A stretch of 64,000 bases of DNA from Candidatus Thiodiazotropha sp. (ex Monitilora ramsayi) (GCA_025655595.1 JAHXIO010000006.1:124001-188000), one strand, 5' to 3'. Counted from the stretch's first letter, positions 46,331 through 56,197 are shown. The notes: a model not told the origin generated them from the sequence alone. Numbers and translations: made by a program.

Positions 46331-46612
46331 TCACTGTCGTTCCTCACTTGGATTGCCTACTCTAATTACGCAAACTAACCCATGTAAAAGTTTCTGCTTA
46401 TTGTCGTCAAGAAAATCAATGTCTTGGTCCTGGTATCGCCCCTGTGCAGAGAGAAATAGTCGCTCAGCAGTTAGATTTGGATACTTCTCTGATACACTCT
46501 CCCAAGCCGTGTGGTTACCCTGGTACTTGGTAGCGATACTTGGAAAAAATTCCCATCCACTTCTTGAATCAACCACGATATCCATTCGCATTCCGAATGT
46601 GATATGTGCCAT
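46331..46612 (-). CDS. Hypothetical protein downstream of draT
   Basis: This possible 93-residue soluble protein begins MAHITFGMRMDIVVDSRSGW. Composition is protein-like (charged, with a KYPNLTAERLFLSAQGR segment) but no ribosome-binding site is evident and no family is recognised. It follows draT by 38 bp on the same strand. Confidence 0.4.
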   Translation of the reverse strand: MAHITFGMRMDIVVDSRSGWEFFPSIATKYQGNHTAWESVSEKYPNLTAERLFLSAQGRYQDQDIDFLDDNKQKLLHGLVCVIRVGNPSEERQ

Positions 46613-46650
46613 GGAGCCGACTCGCTACGAACGGATGTGAGAAATACAGG

Positions 46651-47496
46651 CTAGAGCAAGCTCACCTTCACTTCGTAGACACCACCAATCACCAGGTACT
46701 CCTCTTCACCCTTCAGGGCATTGGGTAGCAGTCCGGGAAAATAGAGTAGCTTTGTGAGCGGCACTTTGACCTCGAGGATATAGTCACCGAACTCGTCTGC
46801 CCGTTCCCGGTTGCTGCTGAAAGAGTTAATGTTGTTCAGAGCCAGGATATAAACGTCTTTTGCGGGCTGGTGCAGGATTTCGTGTTCATCGATACGATTG
46901 ATGCCCCGGTAGAGGGTGACGTGGCGCTCACCAGGGTATTGCCGGGTAACTTCGTATTGGCAGTAGCTGTAGAGCAGGTCGAGTTGTGACTCCAGGGCAT
47001 TGGTGTTGTAGAGCCCTTTGGCTCGGGCCGACAGGTAGGCGTGGTAGTTGTCCTCAGCGCCAACTCCCAACGGCCCCCTGTGGTTCAAGGGCAGCAGCCC
47101 GAAACGTGATTCGACCCAGCTCTTAAGAACGGCGGCCTCCTTGCCGTCGGCATCGAACAGCCAGCCACGCAGTATTCGAAGGTAGTCTGCCTTGCCTCTT
47201 TTAATGCCACGCTTCTGTTCATCGAAACCCGCCTCATCGAGATTGTCCAGCAGAAAACTCGAACGCATATAGTCCATGAAATGTTCGGCCCGGGTATCGG
47301 CATCCGCAACCGGGTCGAGACTCTCGAACAGAGCGGCATGCAGTTGTTCCACGCCATCCAGGTGCAGCGGTGTGGGGTGGTGCTGAAAGGTGAGGCTGCC
47401 AAGGATCAGCGGGGGCAGATTGCAGTGGTTGATGGGCAGACGCGCATGGGCGGGAAGGGAGGCCGGTGTCATGGTCTGTTGTCTGTTTTCATCCAT
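46651..47496 (-). CDS. draT: NAD-dinitrogen-reductase ADP-ribosyltransferase
   Basis: This 281-residue enzyme inactivates NifH by ADP-ribosylation of one arginine. DraT features: LPINHCNLPPLILGSLTFQ at the N-terminus, HVTLYRGINRIDEHE with the R-G motif of the NAD site, and NSFSSNRERADEFGDYI with the downstream S-x-S and Glu region. It is divergent from nifH, and its start codon lies inside the NifA binding site of the nifH promoter. The partner draG is at 36694-37623. Confidence 0.94.
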   Translation of the reverse strand: MDENRQQTMTPASLPAHARLPINHCNLPPLILGSLTFQHHPTPLHLDGVEQLHAALFESLDPVADADTRAEHFMDYMRSSFLLDNLDEAGFDEQKRGIKRGKADYLRILRGWLFDADGKEAAVLKSWVESRFGLLPLNHRGPLGVGAEDNYHAYLSARAKGLYNTNALESQLDLLYSYCQYEVTRQYPGERHVTLYRGINRIDEHEILHQPAKDVYILALNNINSFSSNRERADEFGDYILEVKVPLTKLLYFPGLLPNALKGEEEYLVIGGVYEVKVSLL

Positions 47497-47499
47497 ACA
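47484..47499. promoter_or_regulatory. NifA upstream activator site of nifH, overlapping the draT start
   Basis: TGT-TTTCATCCAT-ACA, an exact match 98 bp before the -24 GG of nifH. The draT ATG (complement of 47494-47496) is inside it. Confidence 0.8.
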
Positions 47500-47596
47500 T
47501 TTAATCGGGGTTTGTCGTAAACCTGACCCCGGAGACAGTACTGCAATAAACTTTATAAATTAATAAAAACAATACGTTAAGATGATTATTGTTTTT

Positions 47597-47612
47597 TGGC
47601 ACACCCTTTGCT
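47597..47612 (+). promoter_or_regulatory. Sigma-54 promoter of nifHDK
   Basis: TGGCACACCCTTTGCT fits TGGCAC-N5-TTGC exactly, with GG at 47598-47599 and GC at 47610-47611. The leader to nifH is then about 65 nt and ends with the AAGGAGA ribosome-binding site. Confidence 0.92.
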
Positions 47613-47658
47613 CAATGATGTTTGTCGAATGAATTCAAACCATTCAGTCACAAACTGA

Positions 47659-48561
<903 letters not shown>

Positions 48562-48579
48562 TCAGGTTGTCAGTAGATG

Positions 48580-48603
48580 TACCGGCCGTCCCGGTAGCCG
48601 GTA
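48580..48603 (+). other. Intercistronic stem-loop between nifH and nifD
   Basis: TACCGGC (48580-48586) pairs with GCCGGTA (48597-48603) around a 10-base loop. It may protect the 3' end of nifH mRNA and allow the excess of NifH over NifDK. Confidence 0.65.
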
Positions 48604-48674
48604 TAAACCAGTTCACTGTTATTTCCATAGCCTGTGCATCCACAGATTAGTGGTGGCAGGAGAAGGAGACCATT

Positions 48675-50156
48675 ATGTCTGCAATGACACGCGAAGAGAC
48701 CGAAGCCCTTATCCAGGAGGTGTTGGAGGTCTATCCAGAAAAAGCCAAGAAGGATCGTGCGAAGCATCTCACGGTCAACGATCAAGAGGTTGAGCAATCC
48801 AAAAAGTGCATCACCTCCAACCGAAAGTCCCTGCCTGGTGTTATGACTATCCGCGGTTGCGCCTACGCCGGCTCCAAGGGTGTGGTATGGGGTCCTATCA
48901 AGGACATGATCCATATCTCACACGGTCCTGTCGGCTGCGGCCAGTACTCCCGAGCCGGTCGTCGCAACTACTACGTGGGCACCACCGGAGTGAACACCTT
49001 CGGTACCATGAACTTCACCTCCGACTTCCAGGAGAAGGATATCGTCTTCGGCGGTGATAAGAAGCTGTCCAAGATCATGGAAGAGATCGAAGCGCTGTTC
49101 CCCCTGAACAAGGGCATTACCGTGCAGTCCGAGTGTCCTATCGGCCTGATCGGTGACGACATCGAAGCGGTTGCCAAGAAGACCACCGCAGAGATCGAGA
49201 AACCGGTTGTTCCTGTCCGTTGTGAAGGTTTCCGCGGTGTGTCCCAGTCTCTGGGTCATCATATCGCGAACGACGCCGTGCGCGACTGGGTGCTGGGTAA
49301 TCGTGATGGCGACACCAGCTTCGAGTCCTCTCCCTATGACGTCACCATTATCGGTGACTACAATATCGGTGGTGACGCCTGGGCATCCCGTACCCTGATG
49401 GAAGAGATGGGTCTGCGCGTGATCGCACAGTGGTCCGGTGACGGCACCCTGGCCGAGATGGAGAACACACCCAAGGCCAAGCTGAACCTGATTCACTGCT
49501 ACCGCTCCATGAACTACATCTCTCGTCACATGGAAGAGAAGTACGGTATTCCCTGGATGGAGTACAACTTCTTCGGTCCCACCAAGATCGCCGAGTCCCT
49601 GCGTAAGATTGCGGCTTTCTTCGACGAGACCATCCAGGCCAATGCCGAGAAGGTGATTGAGAAGTACCAGGCCGAATACGAAGCGGTTATCGCCAAGTAC
49701 CGCCCCCGTCTCGAAGGCAAGAGGGTGATGCTCTATGTGGGTGGTCTGCGTCCCCGTCACGTGATTGGCGCCTACGAGGATCTGGGCATGGAAGTGGTCG
49801 GTACCGGTTACGAGTTCGCACACAACGACGACTACGACCGCACCATCAAGGAGATGGGCAACGCGACCCTGATCTATGACGACGTCACCGGCTACGAGTT
49901 CGAAGAGTTCGTCAAAAAGGTGAAGCCCGACCTAATCGGTTCCGGGATCAAGGAGAAGTACATCTTCCAGAAGATGGGCATCCCTTTCCGCCAGATGCAC
50001 TCCTGGGATTATTCAGGTCCTTACCACGGCTATGACGGCTTCGCCATCTTCGCCCGCGATATGGACATGACCCTGAACAACCCCTGCTGGAACAAGATCC
50101 AGGCACCCTGGTTGAAGACCGAGGAAACGCCTGAGGCTGCCGCTGCCGGGGCCTGA
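48675..50156 (+). CDS. nifD: Nitrogenase MoFe protein alpha chain
   Basis: This 493-residue subunit holds the FeMo-cofactor and half of the P-cluster. P-cluster cysteines lie in [20 protein letters not shown] and [11 protein letters not shown]. The cofactor is bound by Cys and His; the His lies in [15 protein letters not shown], and the Gln/His-bearing NFFGPTKI loop is present. A GGAG ribosome-binding site lies upstream within a leader element that recurs before nifK. Confidence 0.98.
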   Translation: MSAMTREETEALIQEVLEVYPEKAKKDRAKHLTVNDQEVEQSKKCITSNRKSLPGVMTIRGCAYAGSKGVVWGPIKDMIHISHGPVGCGQYSRAGRRNYYVGTTGVNTFGTMNFTSDFQEKDIVFGGDKKLSKIMEEIEALFPLNKGITVQSECPIGLIGDDIEAVAKKTTAEIEKPVVPVRCEGFRGVSQSLGHHIANDAVRDWVLGNRDGDTSFESSPYDVTIIGDYNIGGDAWASRTLMEEMGLRVIAQWSGDGTLAEMENTPKAKLNLIHCYRSMNYISRHMEEKYGIPWMEYNFFGPTKIAESLRKIAAFFDETIQANAEKVIEKYQAEYEAVIAKYRPRLEGKRVMLYVGGLRPRHVIGAYEDLGMEVVGTGYEFAHNDDYDRTIKEMGNATLIYDDVTGYEFEEFVKKVKPDLIGSGIKEKYIFQKMGIPFRQMHSWDYSGPYHGYDGFAIFARDMDMTLNNPCWNKIQAPWLKTEETPEAAAAGA

Positions 50157-50166
50157 TCCTGCGGAA

Positions 50167-50193
50167 CGCAGGTTGGGCTAAATCCAACCTGCG
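50167..50193 (+). other. Intercistronic stem-loop between nifD and nifK
   Basis: A perfect 10-bp stem, CGCAGGTTGG (50167-50176) and CCAACCTGCG (50184-50193), with a 7-base loop. There is no T-run, so processing or stability is more likely than termination. Confidence 0.65.
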
Positions 50194-50263
50194 ACCAGGA
50201 ACAATCTATTCAATTCATCTGACCCGCTTGTCCACAGATTGGTGGCGCGGGAGGAGAGAGAAC

Positions 50264-51835
50264 ATGAGTCAAGTTGTAGACGACATTAAACCGAGTTATC
50301 CCCTGTTTCGTCAGGAGGAGTATACCGATACCCTGAAGAACAAACAGGAGCTGTTCGAAGAGAAGGTCCCTCAGGACAAGATCGAAGAGACTTTTCAGTG
50401 GACCACTACCGAAGAGTACAAAGAGATAAACTTCAATCGTGAAGCGTTGACGGTCAATCCGGCCAAAGCGTGTCAGCCTCTGGGTTCAGTACTCTGCGCT
50501 TTGGGCTTTGAGAAGACCCTGCCTTACGTGCACGGCTCCCAGGGCTGCGTGGCCTACTTCCGTACCTACTTCAACCGTCATTTCAAAGAGCCGGTGGCCT
50601 GTGTGTCCGACTCCATGACCGAAGATGCGGCGGTATTCGGCGGACAGAAGAACATGTTTGACGGCCTGGAGAACGCCAAGGCGCTCTACAAGCCCGAGAT
50701 GATCGCGGTATCCACCACCTGCATGGCCGAGGTTATCGGTGACGACCTCAACGCCTTCATCGGCAACGCCAAGAAGGAAGGCCACATCGAACAGGACTTT
50801 CCCACACCTTTCGCCCATACCCCCAGTTTTGTCGGCTCTCACACTACCGGCTGGGACAACATGTTCGAGGGTATCCAACGCTACTTCACTCTCAACCACA
50901 TGGAAGACAAAGAGGTGGGTAGCAACGGCAAGATCAACATCGTGCCCGGCTTCGAGACCTACCTGGGTAACTATCGTGTGATGAAGCGCATGATGGAAGA
51001 GATGGATGTTGAGTACAGTCTGTTGTGCGATCCCAGCGAGGTGCTGGACACGCCCGCCGACGGTGAGTACCGCATGTTCGACGGCGGCACTACCATCGAT
51101 GAGGTGAAGGATGCACCCAACGCCATCGACACCCTGTTCCTACAGCCTTGGCAGTCAGTAAAGAGCCGCAAGTTCACCAAGAACACCTGGAAGCAGCCTG
51201 CTACCGACGTGCAGATCCCAATGGGTCTGGAAGCCACCGACGCCTTCCTGATGAAGGTCTCCGAGCTGACCGGCAAGCCAATCTCTGACTCCTTGACCCG
51301 CGAGCGTGGCATTCTGGTGGACATGATGACCGACAGCCACGCTTGGCTGCACGGCAAGAAGTTCGGTCTCTACGGCGATGCCGACTTCGTCATGGGTATG
51401 GCGAAGTTTCTGATGGAGCTCGGTGCGGAGCCGACACAGATTCTTTGCAACCACGCCAACAAGCGTTGGAAGAAGGCGATGGAGAAAGTTCTCTCCGAGT
51501 CTCCTTACGGTCAGAACAGTGAGGTTCACATCGGCAAGGATCTGTGGCACTTCCGTTCACTGATGTTCACCAACAAGCCGGACTTCATGATCGGTAACTC
51601 TTACGGCAAGTTCATCCAGCGTGACACCCTGCACAAGGGTAAGGAGCATGAGGTACCGCTGATCCGTATCGGTTTTCCGATCTTCGATCGCCACCACATG
51701 CATCGTGACACCACCCTGGGTTACGAGGGCGCTATCTACATGCTGAAGACCCTGGTCAACAGCGTACTGGAGCGTCTCGACGAAGAGACCCGTGGCATGG
51801 GTACTACCGACTACAACTACGACTTGGTTCGTTAA
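50264..51835 (+). CDS. nifK: Nitrogenase MoFe protein beta chain
   Basis: This 523-residue subunit has P-cluster cysteines in NPAKACQPLGS, HGSQGCVAYF and STTCMAEVIGDD, and the Ser-bearing SDSMTEDAAVFGG region. The ATG at 50264 follows GGAGGAGAG and gives the usual SQVVDDIKPSYPLF start; a GTG/ATG 12 codons earlier falls in the leader. The stop codon lies inside a 22-bp perfect inverted repeat. Confidence 0.98.
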   Translation: MSQVVDDIKPSYPLFRQEEYTDTLKNKQELFEEKVPQDKIEETFQWTTTEEYKEINFNREALTVNPAKACQPLGSVLCALGFEKTLPYVHGSQGCVAYFRTYFNRHFKEPVACVSDSMTEDAAVFGGQKNMFDGLENAKALYKPEMIAVSTTCMAEVIGDDLNAFIGNAKKEGHIEQDFPTPFAHTPSFVGSHTTGWDNMFEGIQRYFTLNHMEDKEVGSNGKINIVPGFETYLGNYRVMKRMMEEMDVEYSLLCDPSEVLDTPADGEYRMFDGGTTIDEVKDAPNAIDTLFLQPWQSVKSRKFTKNTWKQPATDVQIPMGLEATDAFLMKVSELTGKPISDSLTRERGILVDMMTDSHAWLHGKKFGLYGDADFVMGMAKFLMELGAEPTQILCNHANKRWKKAMEKVLSESPYGQNSEVHIGKDLWHFRSLMFTNKPDFMIGNSYGKFIQRDTLHKGKEHEVPLIRIGFPIFDRHHMHRDTTLGYEGAIYMLKTLVNSVLERLDEETRGMGTTDYNYDLVR

Positions 51836-51879
51836 TCGATGACCGGTGGCGCGTTAAGCGCCACCGGTCATCGATTAAC
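51831..51879 (+). other. 22-bp perfect inverted repeat overlapping the nifK stop codon
   Basis: Arms 51831-51852 and 51858-51879 are perfectly complementary around the loop GTTAA; the nifK TAA (51833-51835) is in the left arm. No T-run follows. It likely ends or protects the nifHDK transcript. Confidence 0.8.
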
Positions 51880-51881
51880 AA

Positions 51882-51970
51882 TTTTGAATTATGAATGTTG
51901 AGTTATGAATTAATGAGGTTGTGGGTGAAGCCCACACCATCAATTCAAAATTAAGAATTCAAAATTCCCG
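51882..51970. repeat. Imperfect long hairpin between nifK and nifT
   Basis: ATTTTGAATT near 51881 is matched by AATTCAAAAT near 51957-51966, and an inner GTGGG-TGAA-CCCAC hairpin sits at about 51921-51935. It is an AT-rich nested palindrome of a miniature-repeat type. Confidence 0.6.
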
Positions 51971-51990
51971 AACGAAGTGAGGTAAAACCT

Positions 51991-52203
51991 ATGCCCAATG
52001 TGATGATACGTGTGAAAGACGGTGGCGCGCTTCTCTTCTATATCGCAAAGAAAGACCAGGAAGACGAGATTGCCCACGTCGAAACCGATACCGAGGACAC
52101 CTGGGGAGGTGAAGTGGAGCTGACAGACGGCTCCAAGTACTACATCGATCCCATCACTCCGCGGCCGTCGTTCCCGACAACCCTACGTTTCAAACGTGCC
52201 TGA
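51991..52203 (+). CDS. nifT: NifT/FixU protein
   Basis: This 70-residue protein is the small NifT of most nifHDK operons. MPNVMIRVKDGGALLFYIAK and the C-terminal PRPSFPTTLRFKR are diagnostic. It is not essential in studied species and its function is unsettled. The nested hairpins between nifK and nifT may reduce its expression relative to nifHDK. Confidence 0.95.
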   Translation: MPNVMIRVKDGGALLFYIAKKDQEDEIAHVETDTEDTWGGEVELTDGSKYYIDPITPRPSFPTTLRFKRA

Positions 52204-52225
52204 ATCTATTTGAAGGAGTCCAATC

Positions 52226-52420
52226 ATGGCCTTAGCGATTGTAAGAGAAGTATGCACTGCATGCGGTGATTGCGAACCCGTATGTCCCACTAAGTCGATC
52301 AAGCCTTTCAAAGGCGTCTACATGATCGAGGCGGAGAGCTGCACCGAGTGCGAAGAGGAGTTTGATGTGCCTCAGTGCCTCGATGTCTGCATGGAAGACG
52401 ACTGCATCATTCCAGCTTAA
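52226..52420 (+). CDS. 2[4Fe-4S] ferredoxin, nif-associated
   Basis: This 64-residue ferredoxin has CTACGDCEPVCP, then CTECEEEFDVPQCLDVC, the FdxN/YfhL spacing. The last Cys-containing turn is CMEDDCII. It follows nifT by 22 bp and is likely an electron donor for nitrogenase or for cofactor synthesis. Confidence 0.92.
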   Translation: MALAIVREVCTACGDCEPVCPTKSIKPFKGVYMIEAESCTECEEEFDVPQCLDVCMEDDCIIPA

Positions 52421-52433
52421 TCATCATGATCAA

Positions 52434-52457
52434 CCTCTCCCCAAAACAGGGGAGAGG
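52434..52457 (+). terminator. Hairpin after the nif ferredoxin, weak terminator candidate
   Basis: CCTCTCCCC (52434-52442) pairs perfectly with GGGGAGAGG (52449-52457) around a 6-base loop. It is followed by G-rich sequence rather than T, so it may only attenuate or stabilise. Confidence 0.55.
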
Positions 52458-52516
52458 GTTGGGGTGAGGGCTAAGAAGATAGCTTTCATTCGAACCAGAT
52501 AATCAGGAGCCTATTA

Positions 52517-53224
52517 ATGAATGCATCCGCCATCAGTAACGACATCGCACTTCGAATCGGTCTGGCAGCTCGTGAACTGCCGGACACCGATGCCGCCAGA
52601 ATGCTCAGCGTTCTGGATGATGCGATTGGTTTGCCACCCACTGATAAGAAACTATCGGGGCTGACGGTCAAGGCGCTGAAGTCCGCCCGTGATGGCGAGT
52701 TCGCCGATGTCGATGCCGCTGCGTTAAAAAGTGCTCTCGGCTATCTCAAGGGAGAGACCTCACTGAGTGCGGAGCCCCTGCCAGAAGTTTCGGCCTACAG
52801 TGATGGTGACATGCCCGGCAGTATCCGTGTCGCCTGTGCTTCGAACAAGGGCGAGATGCTTGATGGCCACTTCGGTTCCTGTAAACGTTTTCTTATCTAC
52901 CAGGTGTCCGATAAGGAAAACCGCCTGATAGAGGTTCGCGATATCGATGATGCCCAGACCGATGGTGACAAGAACGGCTATCGTGCCTCACTTATCGCTG
53001 ACTGCCAGGTACTGTTCGTCGCCTCCATTGGTGGTCCTGCTGCGGCCAAGGTAGTCAGGGTAGGCGCGCACCCAATCAAGAAACCCCAGATGGGAACGGC
53101 CATTGATGAGATCACAAAGCTGCAAGCAGTGATCGGCAGCAAGGCACCGCCATGGCTCGCCAAGGTCATGGGGCAGAGCCCGGAAGAGCGCATCCGTTTT
53201 GAACAGGAGGAGGCGACAGCGTGA
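52517..53224 (+). CDS. nafY: NafY/NifY-like FeMo-co-binding protein
   Basis: This 235-residue protein has an N-terminal helical domain (about 1-85, KLSGLTVKALKSA) like the apo-dinitrogenase-binding domain of NafY, and a C-terminal NifX-type domain (about 103-215). That domain has the HFGSCKRFLIYQV motif, whose His is expected to ligate the cofactor. It should hold FeMo-co and stabilise cofactor-free NifDK. NifY is the alternative name; the N-terminal domain favours NafY. It overlaps the next gene by 4 bp. Confidence 0.85.
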   Translation: MNASAISNDIALRIGLAARELPDTDAARMLSVLDDAIGLPPTDKKLSGLTVKALKSARDGEFADVDAAALKSALGYLKGETSLSAEPLPEVSAYSDGDMPGSIRVACASNKGEMLDGHFGSCKRFLIYQVSDKENRLIEVRDIDDAQTDGDKNGYRASLIADCQVLFVASIGGPAAAKVVRVGAHPIKKPQMGTAIDEITKLQAVIGSKAPPWLAKVMGQSPEERIRFEQEEATA

Positions 53225-53487
53225 TCAGCCAGCAACAACTTCAGGAGATCGGCGCATGGTTGGGCAGTCAGCCTATTGCCAGCGATGTCGACCAGCAACT
53301 TCGCAAGCGCTACGGCGACATCCACTTCACCCACTGCATGGATGACGACGTCATCGGTGCACGCCCCGTATACGAGCACGCTGGGTTCAACCTCTACCTG
53401 GTGGACAGTAGCAACCACTGCCTCAGTTTTACTCAGGATATGGCGGTTGCCAGCGGTCTGGTAGTAGCCGAGATCGAGGACGTATGA
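53221..53487 (+). CDS. Small conserved nif-cluster protein, unknown function
   Basis: This 88-residue soluble protein (MISQQQLQEIGAWLGSQPIA...) is coupled by 4-bp overlaps to both the NafY-like gene and the LRV protein gene. It holds two Cys (THCMDDDV, NHCLSFTQ) and no signal. It resembles the small uncharacterised proteins found at this spot in other nif clusters, possibly DUF6129, but I cannot confirm the family. Confidence 0.8.
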   Translation: MISQQQLQEIGAWLGSQPIASDVDQQLRKRYGDIHFTHCMDDDVIGARPVYEHAGFNLYLVDSSNHCLSFTQDMAVASGLVVAEIEDV

Positions 53488-54230
53488 ACGCAGCCGTGAT
53501 GGAGGAGAAGGATGTAACCCCCGTCGCGGATTGTGCGCACTGTCCTCACAGAAGCGACCGCCTTCGCGCGGGACGCTGCACCCCGGGGGATGTCTGTGTC
53601 AGAGCCTCCAGTGGCAGGCAGATCGCACGTTTCTTCAACATCAACCCCGACCTGGCAGACCACTACGCCGGCGACGAATTTTGGGAGCGGCGTGCCATCG
53701 CTGCACGCTACCTGTCACAACAACGCCTGCTGCAGATGATAGAAGATCCTGACGAGGTGGTGCGCCGAGTGCTGGCCTATCGCCTGCCGGTTGAAAACCT
53801 GGGGCCGCTGATAACAGATCCCGATCGCGAGGTCAGGATTACCGTAGCTGACAGGCTGCCAGAAAACCAGTTGGAACAGCTGGTGGACGACGAGGACTAC
53901 ATGGTGCGCCAGTACGTGGCCAATCGGCTCAAGCCGGGTCGACTGTTCCGCATGATCAAGGATCCCGACCGCGAAGTGCGTAAAACCGTGGCCGGCAGGC
54001 TACCCGATGAAAGCCTGGGTTTGATGATCGACGACGAGGCGGTAGAGATCCGCCTGGTGGTGGCCGAGCGTCTCGATCCTGACTATCTCGAACCTTTGCT
54101 GCATGACGGGGATTGGCGCGTACGACTCACCGCTGTCCAGCGCGCCCCGTTGAGCCAACTCGAAACCTTGATCGACGACGAAGACGAAGATGTCCGGACG
54201 GCGGTTAAAGAGCGCCTAAAGACGGAATGA
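53484..54230 (+). CDS. LRV protein with N-terminal [4Fe-4S] cluster motif
   Basis: This 248-residue protein has N-terminal cysteines in the pattern C-x2-C-x11-C-x5-C (from CAHCPHR to GDVCVRAS), then about eight 24-residue leucine-rich-variant repeats (for example DPDREVRITVADRLPENQLEQLV by positions, about 75-245). This matches the Azotobacter LRV Fe-S protein, whose gene is also in the nif region and whose structure is a right-handed solenoid. Its role in nitrogen fixation is not established. Confidence 0.9.
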   Translation: MNAAVMEEKDVTPVADCAHCPHRSDRLRAGRCTPGDVCVRASSGRQIARFFNINPDLADHYAGDEFWERRAIAARYLSQQRLLQMIEDPDEVVRRVLAYRLPVENLGPLITDPDREVRITVADRLPENQLEQLVDDEDYMVRQYVANRLKPGRLFRMIKDPDREVRKTVAGRLPDESLGLMIDDEAVEIRLVVAERLDPDYLEPLLHDGDWRVRLTAVQRAPLSQLETLIDDEDEDVRTAVKERLKTE

Positions 54231-54254
54231 ACAGATACAGAAGGTAGCGCGTTT

Positions 54255-55250
54255 ATGCATCCTTTCGCAAAATATATTCAGATCCTGGGTAAGGGCCGTA
54301 ATGGTATGCAATCGCTCACCCGTGAGCAGGCATACGAAGCGATGCAGATGATCGCCTGCTACGACGTTGAGCCGGAACAGATCGGCGCCTTTCTGATGCT
54401 GATGCGGGTGAAAGAGGAGACCGCAGAAGAGGTCGCCGGTTTTACACAGGCCCTGAGGGAGAGCCTGCCGGGCTACGGTTCGGGCTCTCATGCCGCCGTG
54501 GACTGGGCCGCCTATGCAGGCAAGCGACGTCAACTGCCCTGGTTCGTGCTGGCGGCGCTGGTGCTGGCCGGACGCGGCTACCCGGTACTGATGCACGGTA
54601 TGAACCGTAGCGATGAAAGAGTGTATGTGCCCATGGCCCTGGATGCCCTGGACATGGATACCGCAGGGTCTCTGCAGCAAGCCAGTGAGCAGATAAAGCA
54701 AACAGGCTTCAGCTATCTCCCTGTCAGCAAGCTGTCGCCGTTGACCGCGGAACTGCTCACCACACGCGAGATCTTCGGCCTCAGGCCCCCGCTGCATACG
54801 GTTGTCCGCATGCTCAATCCCTTAGCCGCTCCGCTCTCGGTGATGGGTGTGTTTCACCCCAATTTTGCCGAGATCCATCAGCAGGCCGCCGCCCTATTGG
54901 AGCAGCCCAATCTACTCGTTTGCAAAGGGGAGGGCGGTGAATTCGAACGCATCCCCGACCGCAGCGTGGCGCTCTACGGTATCAGCGATGGCGTGTGTTG
55001 GCAGGATTCATGGGACTGCCTGTACAAGACCGGCAGCGAAGTAAAGCCGGACCGTCTCAATCTCAACCATTTCCGCGCCGTATGGGAGGGTGGGGAAGAG
55101 GACCGCTACGGCGAAGCCGCAGTGGTCGGTACCCTGGCCATGCTGATCAAGGCCCTTGGGTTGGAAACTGAAGCGTCAGCAGCCCACCGCATGGCACAGG
55201 AGTGGTGGTTGAAACGCCACCACGTGGACCTGGATCGGGAGGCAGGCTGA
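54255..55250 (+). CDS. TrpD2/YbiB-like phosphoribosyltransferase-fold protein
   Basis: This 331-residue protein resembles anthranilate phosphoribosyltransferase in fold: LTREQAYEAMQMI, then GAFLMLMRVKEETAEEVAGF at about 45-65. It keeps only fragments of the TrpD catalytic motifs (LMHGMNRS near 117). Such TrpD2 proteins bind nucleic acid in E. coli (YbiB) and are often seen in nif clusters with an unclear role. Its stop shares one base with the next start. Confidence 0.78.
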   Translation: MHPFAKYIQILGKGRNGMQSLTREQAYEAMQMIACYDVEPEQIGAFLMLMRVKEETAEEVAGFTQALRESLPGYGSGSHAAVDWAAYAGKRRQLPWFVLAALVLAGRGYPVLMHGMNRSDERVYVPMALDALDMDTAGSLQQASEQIKQTGFSYLPVSKLSPLTAELLTTREIFGLRPPLHTVVRMLNPLAAPLSVMGVFHPNFAEIHQQAAALLEQPNLLVCKGEGGEFERIPDRSVALYGISDGVCWQDSWDCLYKTGSEVKPDRLNLNHFRAVWEGGEEDRYGEAAVVGTLAMLIKALGLETEASAAHRMAQEWWLKRHHVDLDREAG

Positions 55251-56197
55251 TGGAGCCCGTGATCACACGTATCGAACAGCTCACAGCGCTCTGCAATGCT
55301 GCCGATACCGCTGGAGGCATCGACGGCCTGACGGCGAAACTCAAAGCGCTGATGCCTGAATATACATTCAAGTGTGTGTTGAGCCGTGGCAACTGGCATC
55401 GCCTGGGTGGTGTTGTGGATGGCGACTACCAGCAGGTGAGTGACAATATCTCTCACTGGGCAGAGCAGGAGTCCCAGGGTGACGTGGACACACTGGTCAC
55501 CAAGTACATGGGAATGGGCTATTTTGCCACCCGCCTTGCCGGCAATACCCACTACTTCACTGCACCCACTGGTAAAGACCCGCAAGCGTTCATGCAGTTC
55601 GAGGTCGAAGAACTACAAGAGGTGGTCGACCGTCCCCTGGTGGAACGTGACTGGTATCCGGACAGCATTGAGGAGTTTCTCGATCCCCTGGACTACCCGC
55701 GCCTCGAACCGGAACCGATTGGCAGATCCTACTACCGCTTTCGCCGTATGACACCCATAGACAAGTTGGTTACCGAGAACCCGGTAGGAACTGGTACGCA
55801 CTTGAAGCTGCAGCGATTTTTCAACGACTGGAAGGCGAGCAGCGCCTGCGAAGGCGAACCCTTCTGTCGGCACTGGGTGCTGGCCCTGCGTGAGTTTGCC
55901 GACCGGGACGGCGAGACCCGCATCAATGCCAAGCCGGTCAGCGTATTTGCGGGCCAGCTACCGGATCTGCCGGCTGCCGACCGTCTCAGTGGTGCAGAAC
56001 TGGCCAATGCTGTACACAGTTACGATAGAGTCCTGGGCTATCCCTTTGCCTGGTACTTCATGATGCTGGGCAGTACGGCATCGAACTATACCTTGGCCGA
56101 TGCGGTACTGCAGGACCTGATGGGTGCTTACGATTACCTGCCCAAGCGGGATCTCAAAGTGCTGAGGGAGTGGGAAGCGAAGCCTTATGGTGTTTAG
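55250..56197 (+). CDS. Conserved hypothetical protein of the nif cluster
   Basis: This 315-residue soluble protein is coupled to the TrpD2-like gene (TGATGG junction at 55248-55252), which decided the ATG at 55250. No known motif is evident; conserved-looking blocks are MGMGYFATRLAGNTHYFTAP (about 95-114) and YPFAWYFMMLGSTASNYTLA (about 262-281). Four Cys are scattered. I do not recognise the family. Confidence 0.78.
   Translation: MEPVITRIEQLTALCNAADTAGGIDGLTAKLKALMPEYTFKCVLSRGNWHRLGGVVDGDYQQVSDNISHWAEQESQGDVDTLVTKYMGMGYFATRLAGNTHYFTAPTGKDPQAFMQFEVEELQEVVDRPLVERDWYPDSIEEFLDPLDYPRLEPEPIGRSYYRFRRMTPIDKLVTENPVGTGTHLKLQRFFNDWKASSACEGEPFCRHWVLALREFADRDGETRINAKPVSVFAGQLPDLPAADRLSGAELANAVHSYDRVLGYPFAWYFMMLGSTASNYTLADAVLQDLMGAYDYLPKRDLKVLREWEAKPYGV

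Noticed and set aside
46353-46640. A 95-residue plus-strand gene overlapping the draT 3' region
   Set aside because: Ser/Trp/Cys-rich, unlike a natural soluble protein; the opposite strand frame is more protein-like.
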